A stretch of 64,000 bases of DNA from Candidatus Phaeomarinobacter ectocarpi (GTDB lineage Bacteria > Pseudomonadota > Alphaproteobacteria > CGMCC-115125). The translations under genes and the position numbers were made by a program. This document shows, one piece after another, positions 44,979 to 54,643 of this stretch (within the stretch, counting starts at the first letter, position 1; the number at the start of each line of letters is the position of its first letter). The stretch is from NCBI RefSeq assembly GCF_000689395.1, contig NZ_HG966617.1, positions 1,064,753-1,128,752 of the forward strand. The letters are read 5' to 3'. Under the pieces are notes generated by a model, which worked only from the letters and a program-made list of their open reading frames with translations, did no database searches and had not been told where the DNA came from.

Positions 44979-46253
44979 ATGGTTGAGCTGAGACGCGCAG
45001 TGGTTACGGGCATGGGCCTTGTAACTCCCCTTGGGACCGGCGTTGAAACAACATGGTCACGGCTCCTTGATGGCCAGTCCGGTGCCGGACAGATCACCAA
45101 GTTTGATGCCTCCGGTTACCCCTGCACCATTGCCTGCGAAGTGAAGCGCGGCGATGGCACGGACGGCACGTTCAATCAGGACGACTGGGTTGAGCCCAAA
45201 GAAGCCAAGCGCATGGATGATTTCATTATCTATTCGCAGGCAGCTGCCAAGCAGGCACTCGATGACGCAAACTGGCATCCAGAAGAGTACGAAGACCAGA
45301 TCCGGTCTGGTGTGATTATTGGGTCTGGCATTGGTGGCCTTCCCGGTATTGAAGAAGGGGCACTGACGCTTCACAACAAGGGGCTGCGTCGACTGTCGCC
45401 GTTCTTTATTCCCGGTCGCCTGATCAATCTGACCTCCGGCTACGCCTCCATTCGCTGGGGCCTCAAAGGTCCAAACCACTCTGTGGTAACGGCCTGTTCA
45501 ACAGGCGCACATGCCATTGGCGACGCGGCACGCATGGTGATGTTCGGCGACGCAGACGTCATGGTCGCCGGCGGGGCTGAAGGTGCGATCTCGCCGCTGG
45601 GCATTGGCGGCTTCTGCGCATGCCGCGCCCTTTCAACCGGTTTCAATGACACGCCGGAAAAAGGGTCGCGTCCCTATGACAAGGACCGCGACGGCTTTGT
45701 CATGGGTGAGGGCGCGGGTGTTGTCGTGGTCGAGGAATACGAACACGCCAAAGCACGCGGCGCGAAGATCTACGCCGAAGTCGTGGGCTACGGCATGTCC
45801 GGTGACGCCTACCACATCACGGCGCCTGCTGAAGATGGCGATGGCGCCTACCGCTCCATGAAAATGGCAATCGAGCGCGCAGGCATTTCTCCCGAAGACA
45901 TTGACTATGTGAATGCGCACGGTACATCCACGCCTCTGGGCGATGAGATTGAGCTGCGGGCCGTAGAGCGCCTGTTCGGTTCAGAGAAGGTGGAAGTTTC
46001 AATGTCATCCACCAAGTCCGCTGTAGGTCACCTTCTGGGTGCGGCCGGTGCGATTGAAGGCATCTTCTCAATGCTCGCAATTCGCGACAATGTTGTGCCA
46101 CCCACCATCAACCTCGACAATCCGTCGGTAGAGACGTCTCTTGATCTTGTGGCAAACACTAAGCGCGAGCGGAACGTGAATATCGCGCTGTCCAATTCCT
46201 TTGGCTTTGGCGGCACAAATGCTTCACTCGTCTTTAAGGCCGTTGAGGCATAA
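44979..46253 (+). CDS. fabF: 3-oxoacyl-ACP synthase II
   Basis: The protein has 424 residues. The catalytic triad is Cys in VVTACSTGAHAI, His in NAHGTSTPLGD and His in SAVGHLLGAAGA. FGGTNASLVF ends the protein. It elongates acyl-ACP and controls chain length. AGGAG lies upstream of ATG 44979. Confidence 0.97.
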   Translation: MVELRRAVVTGMGLVTPLGTGVETTWSRLLDGQSGAGQITKFDASGYPCTIACEVKRGDGTDGTFNQDDWVEPKEAKRMDDFIIYSQAAAKQALDDANWHPEEYEDQIRSGVIIGSGIGGLPGIEEGALTLHNKGLRRLSPFFIPGRLINLTSGYASIRWGLKGPNHSVVTACSTGAHAIGDAARMVMFGDADVMVAGGAEGAISPLGIGGFCACRALSTGFNDTPEKGSRPYDKDRDGFVMGEGAGVVVVEEYEHAKARGAKIYAEVVGYGMSGDAYHITAPAEDGDGAYRSMKMAIERAGISPEDIDYVNAHGTSTPLGDEIELRAVERLFGSEKVEVSMSSTKSAVGHLLGAAGAIEGIFSMLAIRDNVVPPTINLDNPSVETSLDLVANTKRERNVNIALSNSFGFGGTNASLVFKAVEA

Positions 46254-46317
46254 GCAGGGCTGACGCTTCCCACCCGAGCTGGCTCTTGCAGGCCCGATCA
46301 AGGTAGAAATCGCCGCC

Positions 46318-47355
46318 ATGACTGAAACGTCTACTCCACCGATCAAACCGGAAAAGCCAAAGCGGCGTTTCCTGCGAGCGATTGCTTTCTTCACCATTTC
46401 ATTTCTGGTGGCGCTGCTCATTGTGGGTGCACCGATGTGGATCGCGTGGCGCGGCTTTGTCGGCCCAAGTGATATTCCAGCCCGCACCACAGTCCTGATC
46501 GAAGAAGGATCCGGTCTTGGGCGCATTGCCAATCAGCTTGAGCGTGAAGGCCTTGTGGCAGATGCCCTGATGTTTCGCGTTGGCGTAGAAGTGCATCGCA
46601 AGGCTTCATCTCTGAAAGCCGGCGAGTACGAAATTCCACGTCACGCCAGCATGCGCGAAATCATGCGCATTCTGGTTGAAGGAAAACCCATCCTTCATTC
46701 CATCACTGTCTTCGAGGGCATGACCTCATGGGAAGTCGTTGAGCATCTCAAGCTTCAGCCTGTATTGACCGGCAGCGTCCCGATCGTTCCTGCCGAAGGA
46801 TCGCTCCTGCCCGAAACCTATCTAGTGACCCGCGGCACGTCGCGTCAGGACGTCATAGACCGTATGCGCAAGGCCCAGCGAAAGGTTATCAACGACCTTT
46901 GGGACGACCGTCAGGAAGGTCTGCCGTTCAACACCATTGAAGAAGCGCTGGTACTGGCCTCCATTGTGGAGAAGGAAACCGGCAAGGGCGATGAGCGCGA
47001 CAAGGCTGCCAGCGTTTTTATCAATCGTCTGCGAAAGGGAATGCGGCTTCAGTCTGACCCAACCATTATTTATGGCATTACCAACGGCGAGGGGCCGCTT
47101 GGCCGCCGCATACGCCGCTCGGAGATAAATGCTGTCACCCCGTACAATACCTATCAGATTGACGGACTGCCCCCGACCCCGATTGCCAATCCCGGGGAAG
47201 CGGCGATTGCCGCAGTTTTGAACCCGGCTGAAACGGAATACCTGTTTTTTGTTGCGGATGGCACGGGCGGCCACGCCTTTGCAAAGACCAATCGTCAGCA
47301 CGAACAGAATGTACGCGTCTGGAGACGGATACAGCGTGAGCGCGGACTGCGCTAA
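46318..47355 (+). CDS. mltG: Endolytic transglycosylase MltG
   Basis: The protein has 345 residues. One N-terminal TM helix (about 21-44) is followed by a LysM-like region and a YceG-type catalytic domain with the key Glu in LASIVEKETGK and SDPTIIYGI, NTYQIDGLPPTPI. It cuts nascent glycan strands at the inner membrane and so ends their growth. The acpP-fabF-mltG order is normal here. Confidence 0.95.
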   Translation: MTETSTPPIKPEKPKRRFLRAIAFFTISFLVALLIVGAPMWIAWRGFVGPSDIPARTTVLIEEGSGLGRIANQLEREGLVADALMFRVGVEVHRKASSLKAGEYEIPRHASMREIMRILVEGKPILHSITVFEGMTSWEVVEHLKLQPVLTGSVPIVPAEGSLLPETYLVTRGTSRQDVIDRMRKAQRKVINDLWDDRQEGLPFNTIEEALVLASIVEKETGKGDERDKAASVFINRLRKGMRLQSDPTIIYGITNGEGPLGRRIRRSEINAVTPYNTYQIDGLPPTPIANPGEAAIAAVLNPAETEYLFFVADGTGGHAFAKTNRQHEQNVRVWRRIQRERGLR

Positions 47356-47364
47356 GGTGCGTCC

Positions 47365-48252
47365 ATGAACATACAAAGCATGACGGGATTCGGTCGCGCC
47401 GACGGATCTCGCGCTGACTGGCGCTGGCATTGGGAGCTCAAGACCGTCAACGCACGTGGTCTTGATATCCGTATGCGGATGCCCAATGGACTTGAGCCAC
47501 TCGAACAAGGTCTCAAAAAATCGCTTCAGGCAAAGCTCAAGCGCGGCGCAGTTCAGGTTTTCATCAACATTGAACGGGAAAATGCCGGCGCCGATGTGCG
47601 GGTCAATGCGGCGCTCGCCGCCAAGCTCATGGCCGATCTCAAGGAACTGGCCACCGGACTGGGCACGCAGCCACCCACACTGGATGCCGTATTGGGAATT
47701 CGCGGAGTCGTTGAAGTCGCCGAGCCGGACACTGACGAAGACGAAACGGCTGCCCGCCTTGCGGCCGTGGCTGCGACGTTCGATGAAGCGGTGGAGAGCC
47801 TCGTATCCGCCAGGACAGACGAAGGCGCCAAACTCCAGACAATCCTTGAAAGCGTGCTGACAGAAATCGCCCAGCTTGTTGCCCGTGCAGACGCACTTGC
47901 AGTGGTGGCCCCGGAGGCCATTCGCAGCAGGCTGGAAGCGCAGGTGACTGAGCTTCTGGCGGACCGCGCAGAAATGCCTGAAGAGCGGATCATTCAGGAA
48001 GTTGCCATGCTGGCCGGCAAAGCAGACATTCGCGAAGAACTGGACCGGCTGCGCGCCCACATTGCGCAAGCCAGAACGCTCTTGGCGGAAGGCATTTCAG
48101 TTGGCCGCAAGCTTGATTTTCTGGCGCAGGAATTCAACCGGGAAGCCAACACGCTGTGCTCAAAGTCATCGGACACTGAGCTCACGCGCATAGGGCTTGA
48201 TCTCAAGGCAGCCATCGAACAATTACGCGAGCAGGTGCAAAACGTTGAGTGA
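47365..48252 (+). CDS. yicC: YicC family endoribonuclease-like protein
   Basis: The protein has 295 residues. MTGFGRADG at the start, WELKTVNARGLDIRMRMP, and the DUF1732 C-terminal segment GRKLDFLAQEFNREANTLCSKS identify YicC. The E. coli protein is reported to cut or help degrade small RNAs. It overlaps gmk by eight bases, as usual. Confidence 0.93.
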   Translation: MNIQSMTGFGRADGSRADWRWHWELKTVNARGLDIRMRMPNGLEPLEQGLKKSLQAKLKRGAVQVFINIERENAGADVRVNAALAAKLMADLKELATGLGTQPPTLDAVLGIRGVVEVAEPDTDEDETAARLAAVAATFDEAVESLVSARTDEGAKLQTILESVLTEIAQLVARADALAVVAPEAIRSRLEAQVTELLADRAEMPEERIIQEVAMLAGKADIREELDRLRAHIAQARTLLAEGISVGRKLDFLAQEFNREANTLCSKSSDTELTRIGLDLKAAIEQLREQVQNVE

Positions 48253-48883
48253 GATTTCGATCAACCGACGCGGATTGATGTTCGTCATGTCCTCGCCGTC
48301 CGGCGCTGGAAAAACAACTCTGTCTCGTGGTCTGCTGGAAACGGACGCTGAAATCGTGATGTCCGTGTCCGCCACAACGCGCGCGCCGCGCCCCGGCGAA
48401 GTTGACGGTAAGGATTACTATTTCGCCTCGGTGGAAGAGTTCGGGCTGATGGTGAATCGCCGCGAATTCCTTGAACACGCCAAAGTCTTTGACAACTACT
48501 ACGGCACGCCCAAAGCACCGGTCGAAGAAGCATTGGCCAGTGGCCAGGATGTCCTGTTCGACATCGACTGGCAGGGGACGCAACAGCTCAAACAGAACGC
48601 TGGCGCCGATGTGGTGAGCATTTTCATATTGCCACCCTCAACCCAGGAACTCGAACGGCGTCTGCATTCCCGTGCACAGGACAGTGCCGAAGTCGTGGCC
48701 AGTCGCATGTCCAAGGCTGCGGACGAAATGAGCCACTGGGCAGAGTACGACTACATCATCGTCAATCAGGACATTGCGCAAAGCAGCGCGCAGATAAGAG
48801 CCATTCTGGACGCGGAACGCTTGAAGCGCCCGCGCCAGACTGGCCTTGATGGGTTCGTCAAAGGCCTCCGCGAAGGCCTTTAG
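48245..48883 (+). CDS. gmk: Guanylate kinase
   Basis: The protein has 212 residues from TTG 48245. P-loop MSSPSGAGKTTLS, the GMP-binding SATTRAPRPGEVDGKDY and FDIDWQGTQQLK are intact. It phosphorylates GMP to GDP, taking up the product of guaB/guaA found earlier in the window. An ATG at 48281 could be used but would remove conserved RRGLMFV-side residues. Confidence 0.95.
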   Translation: MSEISINRRGLMFVMSSPSGAGKTTLSRGLLETDAEIVMSVSATTRAPRPGEVDGKDYYFASVEEFGLMVNRREFLEHAKVFDNYYGTPKAPVEEALASGQDVLFDIDWQGTQQLKQNAGADVVSIFILPPSTQELERRLHSRAQDSAEVVASRMSKAADEMSHWAEYDYIIVNQDIAQSSAQIRAILDAERLKRPRQTGLDGFVKGLREGL

Positions 48884-48889
48884 CGGTCT

Positions 48890-49939
48890 CTACGGAACAA
48901 GCACCACCCGGCCCAGAACCGAGCCCTGACGCAGATCTTCAAGTGACTGCGTTGCTTTATCCATGCTGCGCTGTTCAACAGGGATTGGGTCAACCTTGCC
49001 CGCGCGAACCAGTTCCATCATGTCCGCTGCTTCCTGCGGTGAGCCCACAAATGAGCCGCCAATGGTGAGGGCGCGCATTGGGAACATGGGGATTGGCATG
49101 GCAAAGCCGCCGCCGAACAATCCAACCACGACAACTTGGCCACCCTTGCGGACAACGGACGATGCAAAGGCAAGTGATGATTCCGAGCCCACAAAATCAA
49201 TGGCGGCGTACGCGCCACCATTTGTGTCGGCGATGACCTGCTTGATCGCGTCTTCATCTTTGGGATTGTAGACGGCTGCAGCGCCTGCGCCCTGAGCCGC
49301 CTGCAGCTTGCCGGGATCAACATCAGCGGCAAGGGGTGCTGAAGAGAGCAGGGCACGGGCAAACTGAATGCCCATCATGCCAACGCCGCCGCAGCCAACG
49401 ATGACGACCTTGTCGTCCGGGCCCGGCTCGCCGATGCGCCTGAGTGCTGAATAGGCCGTAAGACCCGAGCACATATAGGTAGCGGCAAGGCCTGGGGTCA
49501 CGCCTGTGCGGTCCAGCAGATATTTCTGGTCGGGCACAAGAACATGCGTCGCAAATCCACCGGCAATGTTGATGCCGAGCTGGCGCGGCTTGCCACAATA
49601 GTGCTCATCACCACGCTCACACGTGGCGCAATCATCGCAGCCAATCCATGGATACACCACATAGTCATCGCCCGGCTTGATTCCTTCGACATCCGGCCCA
49701 ACCGCTTCCACGACGCCTTCAATCTCGTGGCCGAGCGTGAATGGCAGCTTGCGGCCACCCTTCACGTCCAACTGGTTGCCACCACCCATGTCGAAATGCC
49801 CATCGTGCAGATGAACATCTGAGTGGCATACGCCACAGTGGGAAACCTTCACCAGAACTTCACGGCCTTTGGGCTCGGGGGTATCTGATGTGGTTTCTTC
49901 CAGGGCTTCGCCATAGGCGACAATGGATTGGCTCTTCAT
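48890..49939 (-). CDS. Zinc-dependent alcohol dehydrogenase (MDR)
   Basis: This 349-residue protein has catalytic Zn ligands in CGVCHSDVHLHDG (Cys) and GHEIEGVVE (His), structural Zn cysteines in CDDCATCERGDEHYC, and NAD site VIVGCGGVGMMGIQFA. It resembles AdhP/Adh enzymes oxidising simple alcohols; the substrate cannot be read. A second, unrelated alcohol dehydrogenase lies directly upstream on the same strand (52 bp). Confidence 0.9.
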   Translation of the reverse strand: MKSQSIVAYGEALEETTSDTPEPKGREVLVKVSHCGVCHSDVHLHDGHFDMGGGNQLDVKGGRKLPFTLGHEIEGVVEAVGPDVEGIKPGDDYVVYPWIGCDDCATCERGDEHYCGKPRQLGINIAGGFATHVLVPDQKYLLDRTGVTPGLAATYMCSGLTAYSALRRIGEPGPDDKVVIVGCGGVGMMGIQFARALLSSAPLAADVDPGKLQAAQGAGAAAVYNPKDEDAIKQVIADTNGGAYAAIDFVGSESSLAFASSVVRKGGQVVVVGLFGGGFAMPIPMFPMRALTIGGSFVGSPQEAADMMELVRAGKVDPIPVEQRSMDKATQSLEDLRQGSVLGRVVLVP

Positions 49940-49991
49940 CGAGGTGTTTCCTTGTAACGGTGTGGGTATTGGAGCAGGGGCGACAGGTGGT

Positions 49992-51125
49992 CTAGCCGAT
50001 TGCCTGCTCAAACAGTTTTTCGTAGTCGCTGGCTTCCAGCGGGCGTGGATTGGTGAACGTGCTGACGTCCGTTACAGCATTCTCAACAATGCCCGGGGTG
50101 TCCATGGAGACACCCATCTCACCCAGATTTTTGGGAATGCCAATCCGTGCATTCAGGGCTTCGATCTCGTCAGCAAGATCAGCATTGGCGGGCAGACCCA
50201 TCGCTTCGCGAATACGGTCATATTTGTCACCAACAAAATCAGCGTTGTAGCGCAGAACTGCCGGAAGGATGACGGCATTCAAAGTGCCATGGTGCAACTT
50301 CAGTTCCTTGATGCGACCGCAGGCATGGCTCATGGAATGAACAGCACCCAGACCCTTGATAAATGCCATGGCGCCTTCGCTTGCTGCCATCATCATATTG
50401 TAGCGAGCATCCTTGTCTTGCCCGTCAGCAACAGCATTTTCCAGATAGCCCATCTTGAATGCCCGGCGCAGACCATCAAGGCCAACGGCTTCCGCGGGTG
50501 GATTGTCCATGGGCGAAATCACAGCCTCGATGCAGTGGGTTATTGCATCCATGCCAGTCGCAGCCGTGAGGCGTGCTGGGAGGCCCAATGTGAGTTCCGG
50601 GTCGCACAGAGCAACCTTCGGGATCAGGTTCTGGCTGGCGAAAATCAGCTTGCGGCCGTCCTTTGTAATGATAACCGTGCCAACAGACACTTCCGATCCA
50701 GTACCGGCCGTCGTCGGCATGGCGATGTGCGGCGTCGTCTCACCAATCAATGCACTGCCACCTTCAATGGCTGCGAACTGCGTCAGGTCGCCATCGTGTG
50801 TCGCAAGAAGGCCAAGACCTTTGGCCAGATCCATGGACGACCCACCGCCCAGGCTGATGATGCCGTCACATCCACTGGCCTTGTACTGAGCCAGCGCTTC
50901 AAGGGTCGCTTCTTCGGTTGGATTTTCAGGTGTGCCGTCAAAAATCTCCGGAGAGAATTCATTGCCCATTGCCTCGCGCACCTTGTCGAGGATGCCTGCG
51001 GCGACAATGCCTTTGTCGGTCACAATCATCGGGCGCTTGATGCCGAGCTGCTTCATGGTGTCAGCCACCATTGAACGCGAGCCGAAATCAATGTGTGTCG
51101 TATTGAGGTAATTGAGCGTTGCCAT
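49992..51125 (-). CDS. Iron-containing alcohol dehydrogenase (group III)
   Basis: The protein has 377 residues. GGGSSMDLAKGLGLL and TTAGTGSEVS make the NAD and substrate loops. Metal-binding residues appear in TGMDAITHCIEA, MSHACG and LHHGTLNAVILP. The family oxidises alcohols or reduces aldehydes such as ethanol, propanediols or 4-hydroxybutyrate. It is likely in an operon with the Zn-ADH. Confidence 0.92.
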   Translation of the reverse strand: MATLNYLNTTHIDFGSRSMVADTMKQLGIKRPMIVTDKGIVAAGILDKVREAMGNEFSPEIFDGTPENPTEEATLEALAQYKASGCDGIISLGGGSSMDLAKGLGLLATHDGDLTQFAAIEGGSALIGETTPHIAMPTTAGTGSEVSVGTVIITKDGRKLIFASQNLIPKVALCDPELTLGLPARLTAATGMDAITHCIEAVISPMDNPPAEAVGLDGLRRAFKMGYLENAVADGQDKDARYNMMMAASEGAMAFIKGLGAVHSMSHACGRIKELKLHHGTLNAVILPAVLRYNADFVGDKYDRIREAMGLPANADLADEIEALNARIGIPKNLGEMGVSMDTPGIVENAVTDVSTFTNPRPLEASDYEKLFEQAIG

Positions 51126-51289
51126 GTGTTGGATCCATCCTCTGTAGGTGCATGTATTGATGCACGTGCCGACATATTGTCAGTCAATTGTTGGCCGGTA
51201 CTTTGCCACCGGCTGCGTCTGCCCACAACATGGCAGGGACGCAAAATGCTGCCTTATTGATACGGGTCATTTCCAGCGCCGCGCCGTGA

Positions 51290-52120
51290 CTAGACGAGGC
51301 GTGCAAGGGCAAGGAAATTGTCCACCGTGAGGCGTTCCGCCCGCTCGGTTGGCTTGATGCCCACCTGCTCGCATATTGCTTCGGGGTCCTGAAAGACCTG
51401 TTTCAGAGAGGCCCGCAGCATTTTCCGGCGCTGGCCGAACGCCGCCGCTGTTACTTTCTCCACAGCGTGCAGTGGTGGATCGTCAGGCCCCATTACCTTC
51501 GGGGTCATATGCACGATGCTGGACATCACCTTCGGTGGCGGAGTGAATGCACGCGGGTCCACGTCAAACGCCATGTAGGCATCCGTTCGCCATTGAGAAA
51601 TGACGGACAATCGGCCGTAGGCTTTGCTTCCGGGCGCAGCGACAACCCGCTCAGCCACTTCCTTTTGAAACATCAGCGTCATCGACACGAGCCATGACGG
51701 CCAGGGGTCCAGGCTGAGCCATTTCAACAAGAGGGCCGTTGAAATATTGTAAGGCAGGTTCGCAACGATCCGAGCCGGGCCGGTTATGTGTTCCGCTTCG
51801 TTGACTGCCATTGCGTCTGCTTCAACGAGTGAGAAGCGCCCAGCATAGGCCCGCCCCACTTCAGCGAGAGCAGCTGATGCGCGCGCGTCCCGTTCAACGG
51901 CAACGACACGCTTGGCACCCTCCATCAGCAATGCGCGGGTAAGCCCTCCAGGGCCTGGACCCACCTCAATTGTGTCATGCTCGCCAAGATCACCCGCGAC
52001 GCGTGCGATGCGGCGGGTGAGGTTGAGATCCAGAAGAAAGTGCTGTCCCAGCGACTTGCGTGCGTCCAGACCATGTTCCGCGATTACATCGCGCAGAGGT
52101 GGCAGGCCATCATCGCTCAT
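51290..52120 (-). CDS. rsmA: 16S rRNA dimethyladenosine transferase RsmA (KsgA)
   Basis: The protein has 276 residues. [21 protein letters not shown] motif [15 protein letters not shown], acidic VVAVERD, and [12 protein letters not shown] are diagnostic. It dimethylates A1518/A1519 of 16S rRNA in late 30S assembly. The start overlaps the pdxA stop by ATGA. Confidence 0.96.
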   Translation of the reverse strand: MSDDGLPPLRDVIAEHGLDARKSLGQHFLLDLNLTRRIARVAGDLGEHDTIEVGPGPGGLTRALLMEGAKRVVAVERDARASAALAEVGRAYAGRFSLVEADAMAVNEAEHITGPARIVANLPYNISTALLLKWLSLDPWPSWLVSMTLMFQKEVAERVVAAPGSKAYGRLSVISQWRTDAYMAFDVDPRAFTPPPKVMSSIVHMTPKVMGPDDPPLHAVEKVTAAAFGQRRKMLRASLKQVFQDPEAICEQVGIKPTERAERLTVDNFLALARLV

Positions 52121-53151
52121 TGTGTCTGACGCCCGCGGTTGGTCGCGCAAGACGCCGCCAGCTTGAGAGCTTCAATGAAACTTTCCGGGTTTGCGCTGCC
52201 TGAGCCCGCAATATCAAGTGCCGTTCCATGGTCAGGCGATGTTCGGACCAGTGGTAAGCCAAGCGTCATGTTGACCCCCCGATCAAAATCAAGCGTCTTC
52301 AGCGGTATGAGGGCTTGATCGTGATACATGCACAAGAACGCGTCAGCGTTCTCGCGAGCGCGGGCATGGAAGAGTGTGTCAGCCGGAAACGGGCCTGATA
52401 CGCGAATGCCTTCTGACTTCAATGCTTCAATGGCCGGGCCAATGATGGTGTCTTCCTCGGTGCCTATGGTGCCGCCTTCACCAGCATGCGGGTTGAGTCC
52501 TGCCACGGCCAGGCGTGGTGAGCGGATATGAAAGTCGTCACGCAGGCTTTGGGCGGTTACGCGCCCCGCGTGGATGATGGCCTGTGTCGTCAGTTGCTGT
52601 GCGACCTCAGCCAGCGGGATGTGGATGGTCACGGGAACCACACGCATCTGTGGTGATACCAGCATCATCACCGGCGCACCCTCAGCGCCGGTCAGGGCCG
52701 CAAGATATTCCGTGTGGCCCGGATATCTGAAGCCTGCCTCATAGAGGCTTTGCTTTTGAATGGGATTGGTCACCACCGCACTGGCCTGGCCCTCAAACAC
52801 CCATTGGGTTGCCACTTCAATTGAGCTGATAACGGTCTCGCCATGCGCGACATTTGTTGTGCCCGGCACTGCCGGCGGCGCCAGTGGTTCGTCAAGTTCC
52901 GCGACCGGCAAGGCAGCCGAGAACGCACGCACAGCTTCCGCGCCGCTGCCAACGAGTGTCAGAGGGACGACAAGGCCGAGTTTTTTGGCAATTTTCTCAA
53001 GTCTGGCAGGGTCGTCAATGGCCACAAAAGGCGGCAAACCGGATGCATCGCGATCAGCCCAGGCCTTGAGGAGTATTTCCCCACCAATGCCAGCCGGTTC
53101 ACCCATGGTGACAGCCAGCGGCAGGGAAACAGGGTCAACGGTCTTGCTCAC
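52117..53151 (-). CDS. pdxA: 4-hydroxythreonine-4-phosphate dehydrogenase
   Basis: The protein has 344 residues. [15 protein letters not shown] opens it; metal ligands lie in [19 protein letters not shown] and the [10 protein letters not shown] turn. It works in vitamin B6 synthesis. It overlaps surA upstream by ATGA and rsmA downstream, the standard surA-pdxA-rsmA order. Confidence 0.95.
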   Translation of the reverse strand: MSKTVDPVSLPLAVTMGEPAGIGGEILLKAWADRDASGLPPFVAIDDPARLEKIAKKLGLVVPLTLVGSGAEAVRAFSAALPVAELDEPLAPPAVPGTTNVAHGETVISSIEVATQWVFEGQASAVVTNPIQKQSLYEAGFRYPGHTEYLAALTGAEGAPVMMLVSPQMRVVPVTIHIPLAEVAQQLTTQAIIHAGRVTAQSLRDDFHIRSPRLAVAGLNPHAGEGGTIGTEEDTIIGPAIEALKSEGIRVSGPFPADTLFHARARENADAFLCMYHDQALIPLKTLDFDRGVNMTLGLPLVRTSPDHGTALDIAGSGSANPESFIEALKLAASCATNRGRQTQ

Positions 53152-54488
53152 CGCATTTCGACAACAGCATTGCGCCGCAGGTCACGCAGATAGCGGCGAG
53201 ACATCATTGCCAGTTCCTGATTGAACAACTGGTTCTCGATATCATTCCTGCTGGGCAACTGGCGCTCGACCATGTTGCGATTGCACAGGACAACAAGTTC
53301 GATGCCGTCCGGGGTGCGCTGTGGCGCGCCCCACCTGTTGACCTCGAGTGCCATGAGCGCAGGACGGGCAGGTGCCGGAAAGGCGCGCATGGGCCGATCT
53401 TCAATCCGACTGAAGCGCGAATCTGGATTGAGTTTCATGGCGAACGATTCCAGTTCGCCACATGCCATGGGTGTTTTTAGTGCCTCGCCAATCGCGGCGC
53501 TGGTGCGTTCCAGCTTGGCGCGAGGCATGTCTTCGGTAAAGGGAATGTTGATGGCCTCAATGGTGACCGTCGCATCCATCGGATCCATCTGATCCCCACT
53601 CAGCCGACGATCCCGCAATTGGAGAATGTGATACCCGGCCACGGTGCGGATTGGATCGGAGGTTTCGCCGATTTTCAACGTACGCAGCGATGAATTGAGC
53701 GCACTTGAAAGCTGTCCATCGATGATCCACCCGGCATCGCCGCCATTGGCAGCTGTGGGCGCCTGGCTGAACTGCCCAGCAATTGCGCGGATATCACCAC
53801 CCTGCCTCAGTTGATCAACCAACTGAGCGGCTGCGGCACGGGCGCGCGTTTCATCCTCGGGAGTTTCCACTGAAACCAGGACTTCAGAGACAAGGTAAGA
53901 CGCCATCTCCGACTGATTGATGATCCGCTCGAGTACCGTATCAATTTCGGTGTCCGTGACGGTCACACGCGGTCCGAAGCGGCTCTCAACCAGCTCGTTC
54001 CAGGCAAGTTCGGCAAAGACCTGATTGCGCAACGTATCGACATTGACATTGACCGATGCCAGGAACTCCTGGATCTGCTCCAGGGACATGTTGCTCCGTC
54101 CACCTAGCCGCTCAATGGACTGATCGATATCAGCGTCATCCACATCAATGTTTTTATCGAGCGCTTCTTGGATTTGCAGACGCTCGTCGACGAGAGCTCT
54201 CAGAATCTGAGGGCGGATGCGCTCGACGTTTTCCGGTGTGCGCGGGACGCCTGCAGTCGCAAACACCAGACCAAGACGTTGCTCCAGATCGTAACCGGAA
54301 ATCACGCTGTCATTCACAATCGCGGCAATTTTTTGAACCATCTGAGCCGAAGAAGGGCCCGAGAGCAGGGCAGCCAGACCCACAGATGCGATGGCAAGGG
54401 TCAGTCCGCGAAGCGCGTTGTCTCGCGCAGCAAGAGCGCCTTGGCGCAGATTTTTAAGCAGTTTTGTGTGCATGTGAACCGATATCAT
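53148..54488 (-). CDS. surA: Periplasmic chaperone/peptidyl-prolyl isomerase SurA
   Basis: The protein has 446 residues. A signal peptide ends near SAQM, followed by a SurA_N domain (VQKIAAIVNDSVISGYDLEQRL) and one clear parvulin-type rotamase (QLRQGGDIRAIAGQFS, DAGWI, GYHILQLRDRR). It chaperones outer-membrane proteins, including LptD encoded upstream. Only one rotamase domain is seen, where E. coli has two. Confidence 0.93.
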   Translation of the reverse strand: MISVHMHTKLLKNLRQGALAARDNALRGLTLAIASVGLAALLSGPSSAQMVQKIAAIVNDSVISGYDLEQRLGLVFATAGVPRTPENVERIRPQILRALVDERLQIQEALDKNIDVDDADIDQSIERLGGRSNMSLEQIQEFLASVNVNVDTLRNQVFAELAWNELVESRFGPRVTVTDTEIDTVLERIINQSEMASYLVSEVLVSVETPEDETRARAAAAQLVDQLRQGGDIRAIAGQFSQAPTAANGGDAGWIIDGQLSSALNSSLRTLKIGETSDPIRTVAGYHILQLRDRRLSGDQMDPMDATVTIEAINIPFTEDMPRAKLERTSAAIGEALKTPMACGELESFAMKLNPDSRFSRIEDRPMRAFPAPARPALMALEVNRWGAPQRTPDGIELVVLCNRNMVERQLPSRNDIENQLFNQELAMMSRRYLRDLRRNAVVEMR

Positions 54489-54643
54489 GTCTGCTTGGCA
54501 GGCATTTCAGCCTGCGAACGAAAAATGCCGGGGATGAAAGCCCAAAAGCTTCATGCTTCCAACGGTTTAAATGTTCCCCACGCCCAAGCGGAGCATAGCG
54601 AAAGATGCGCTTCAATCAAGCGCCCCCATCCGTGAAGTTGCAG

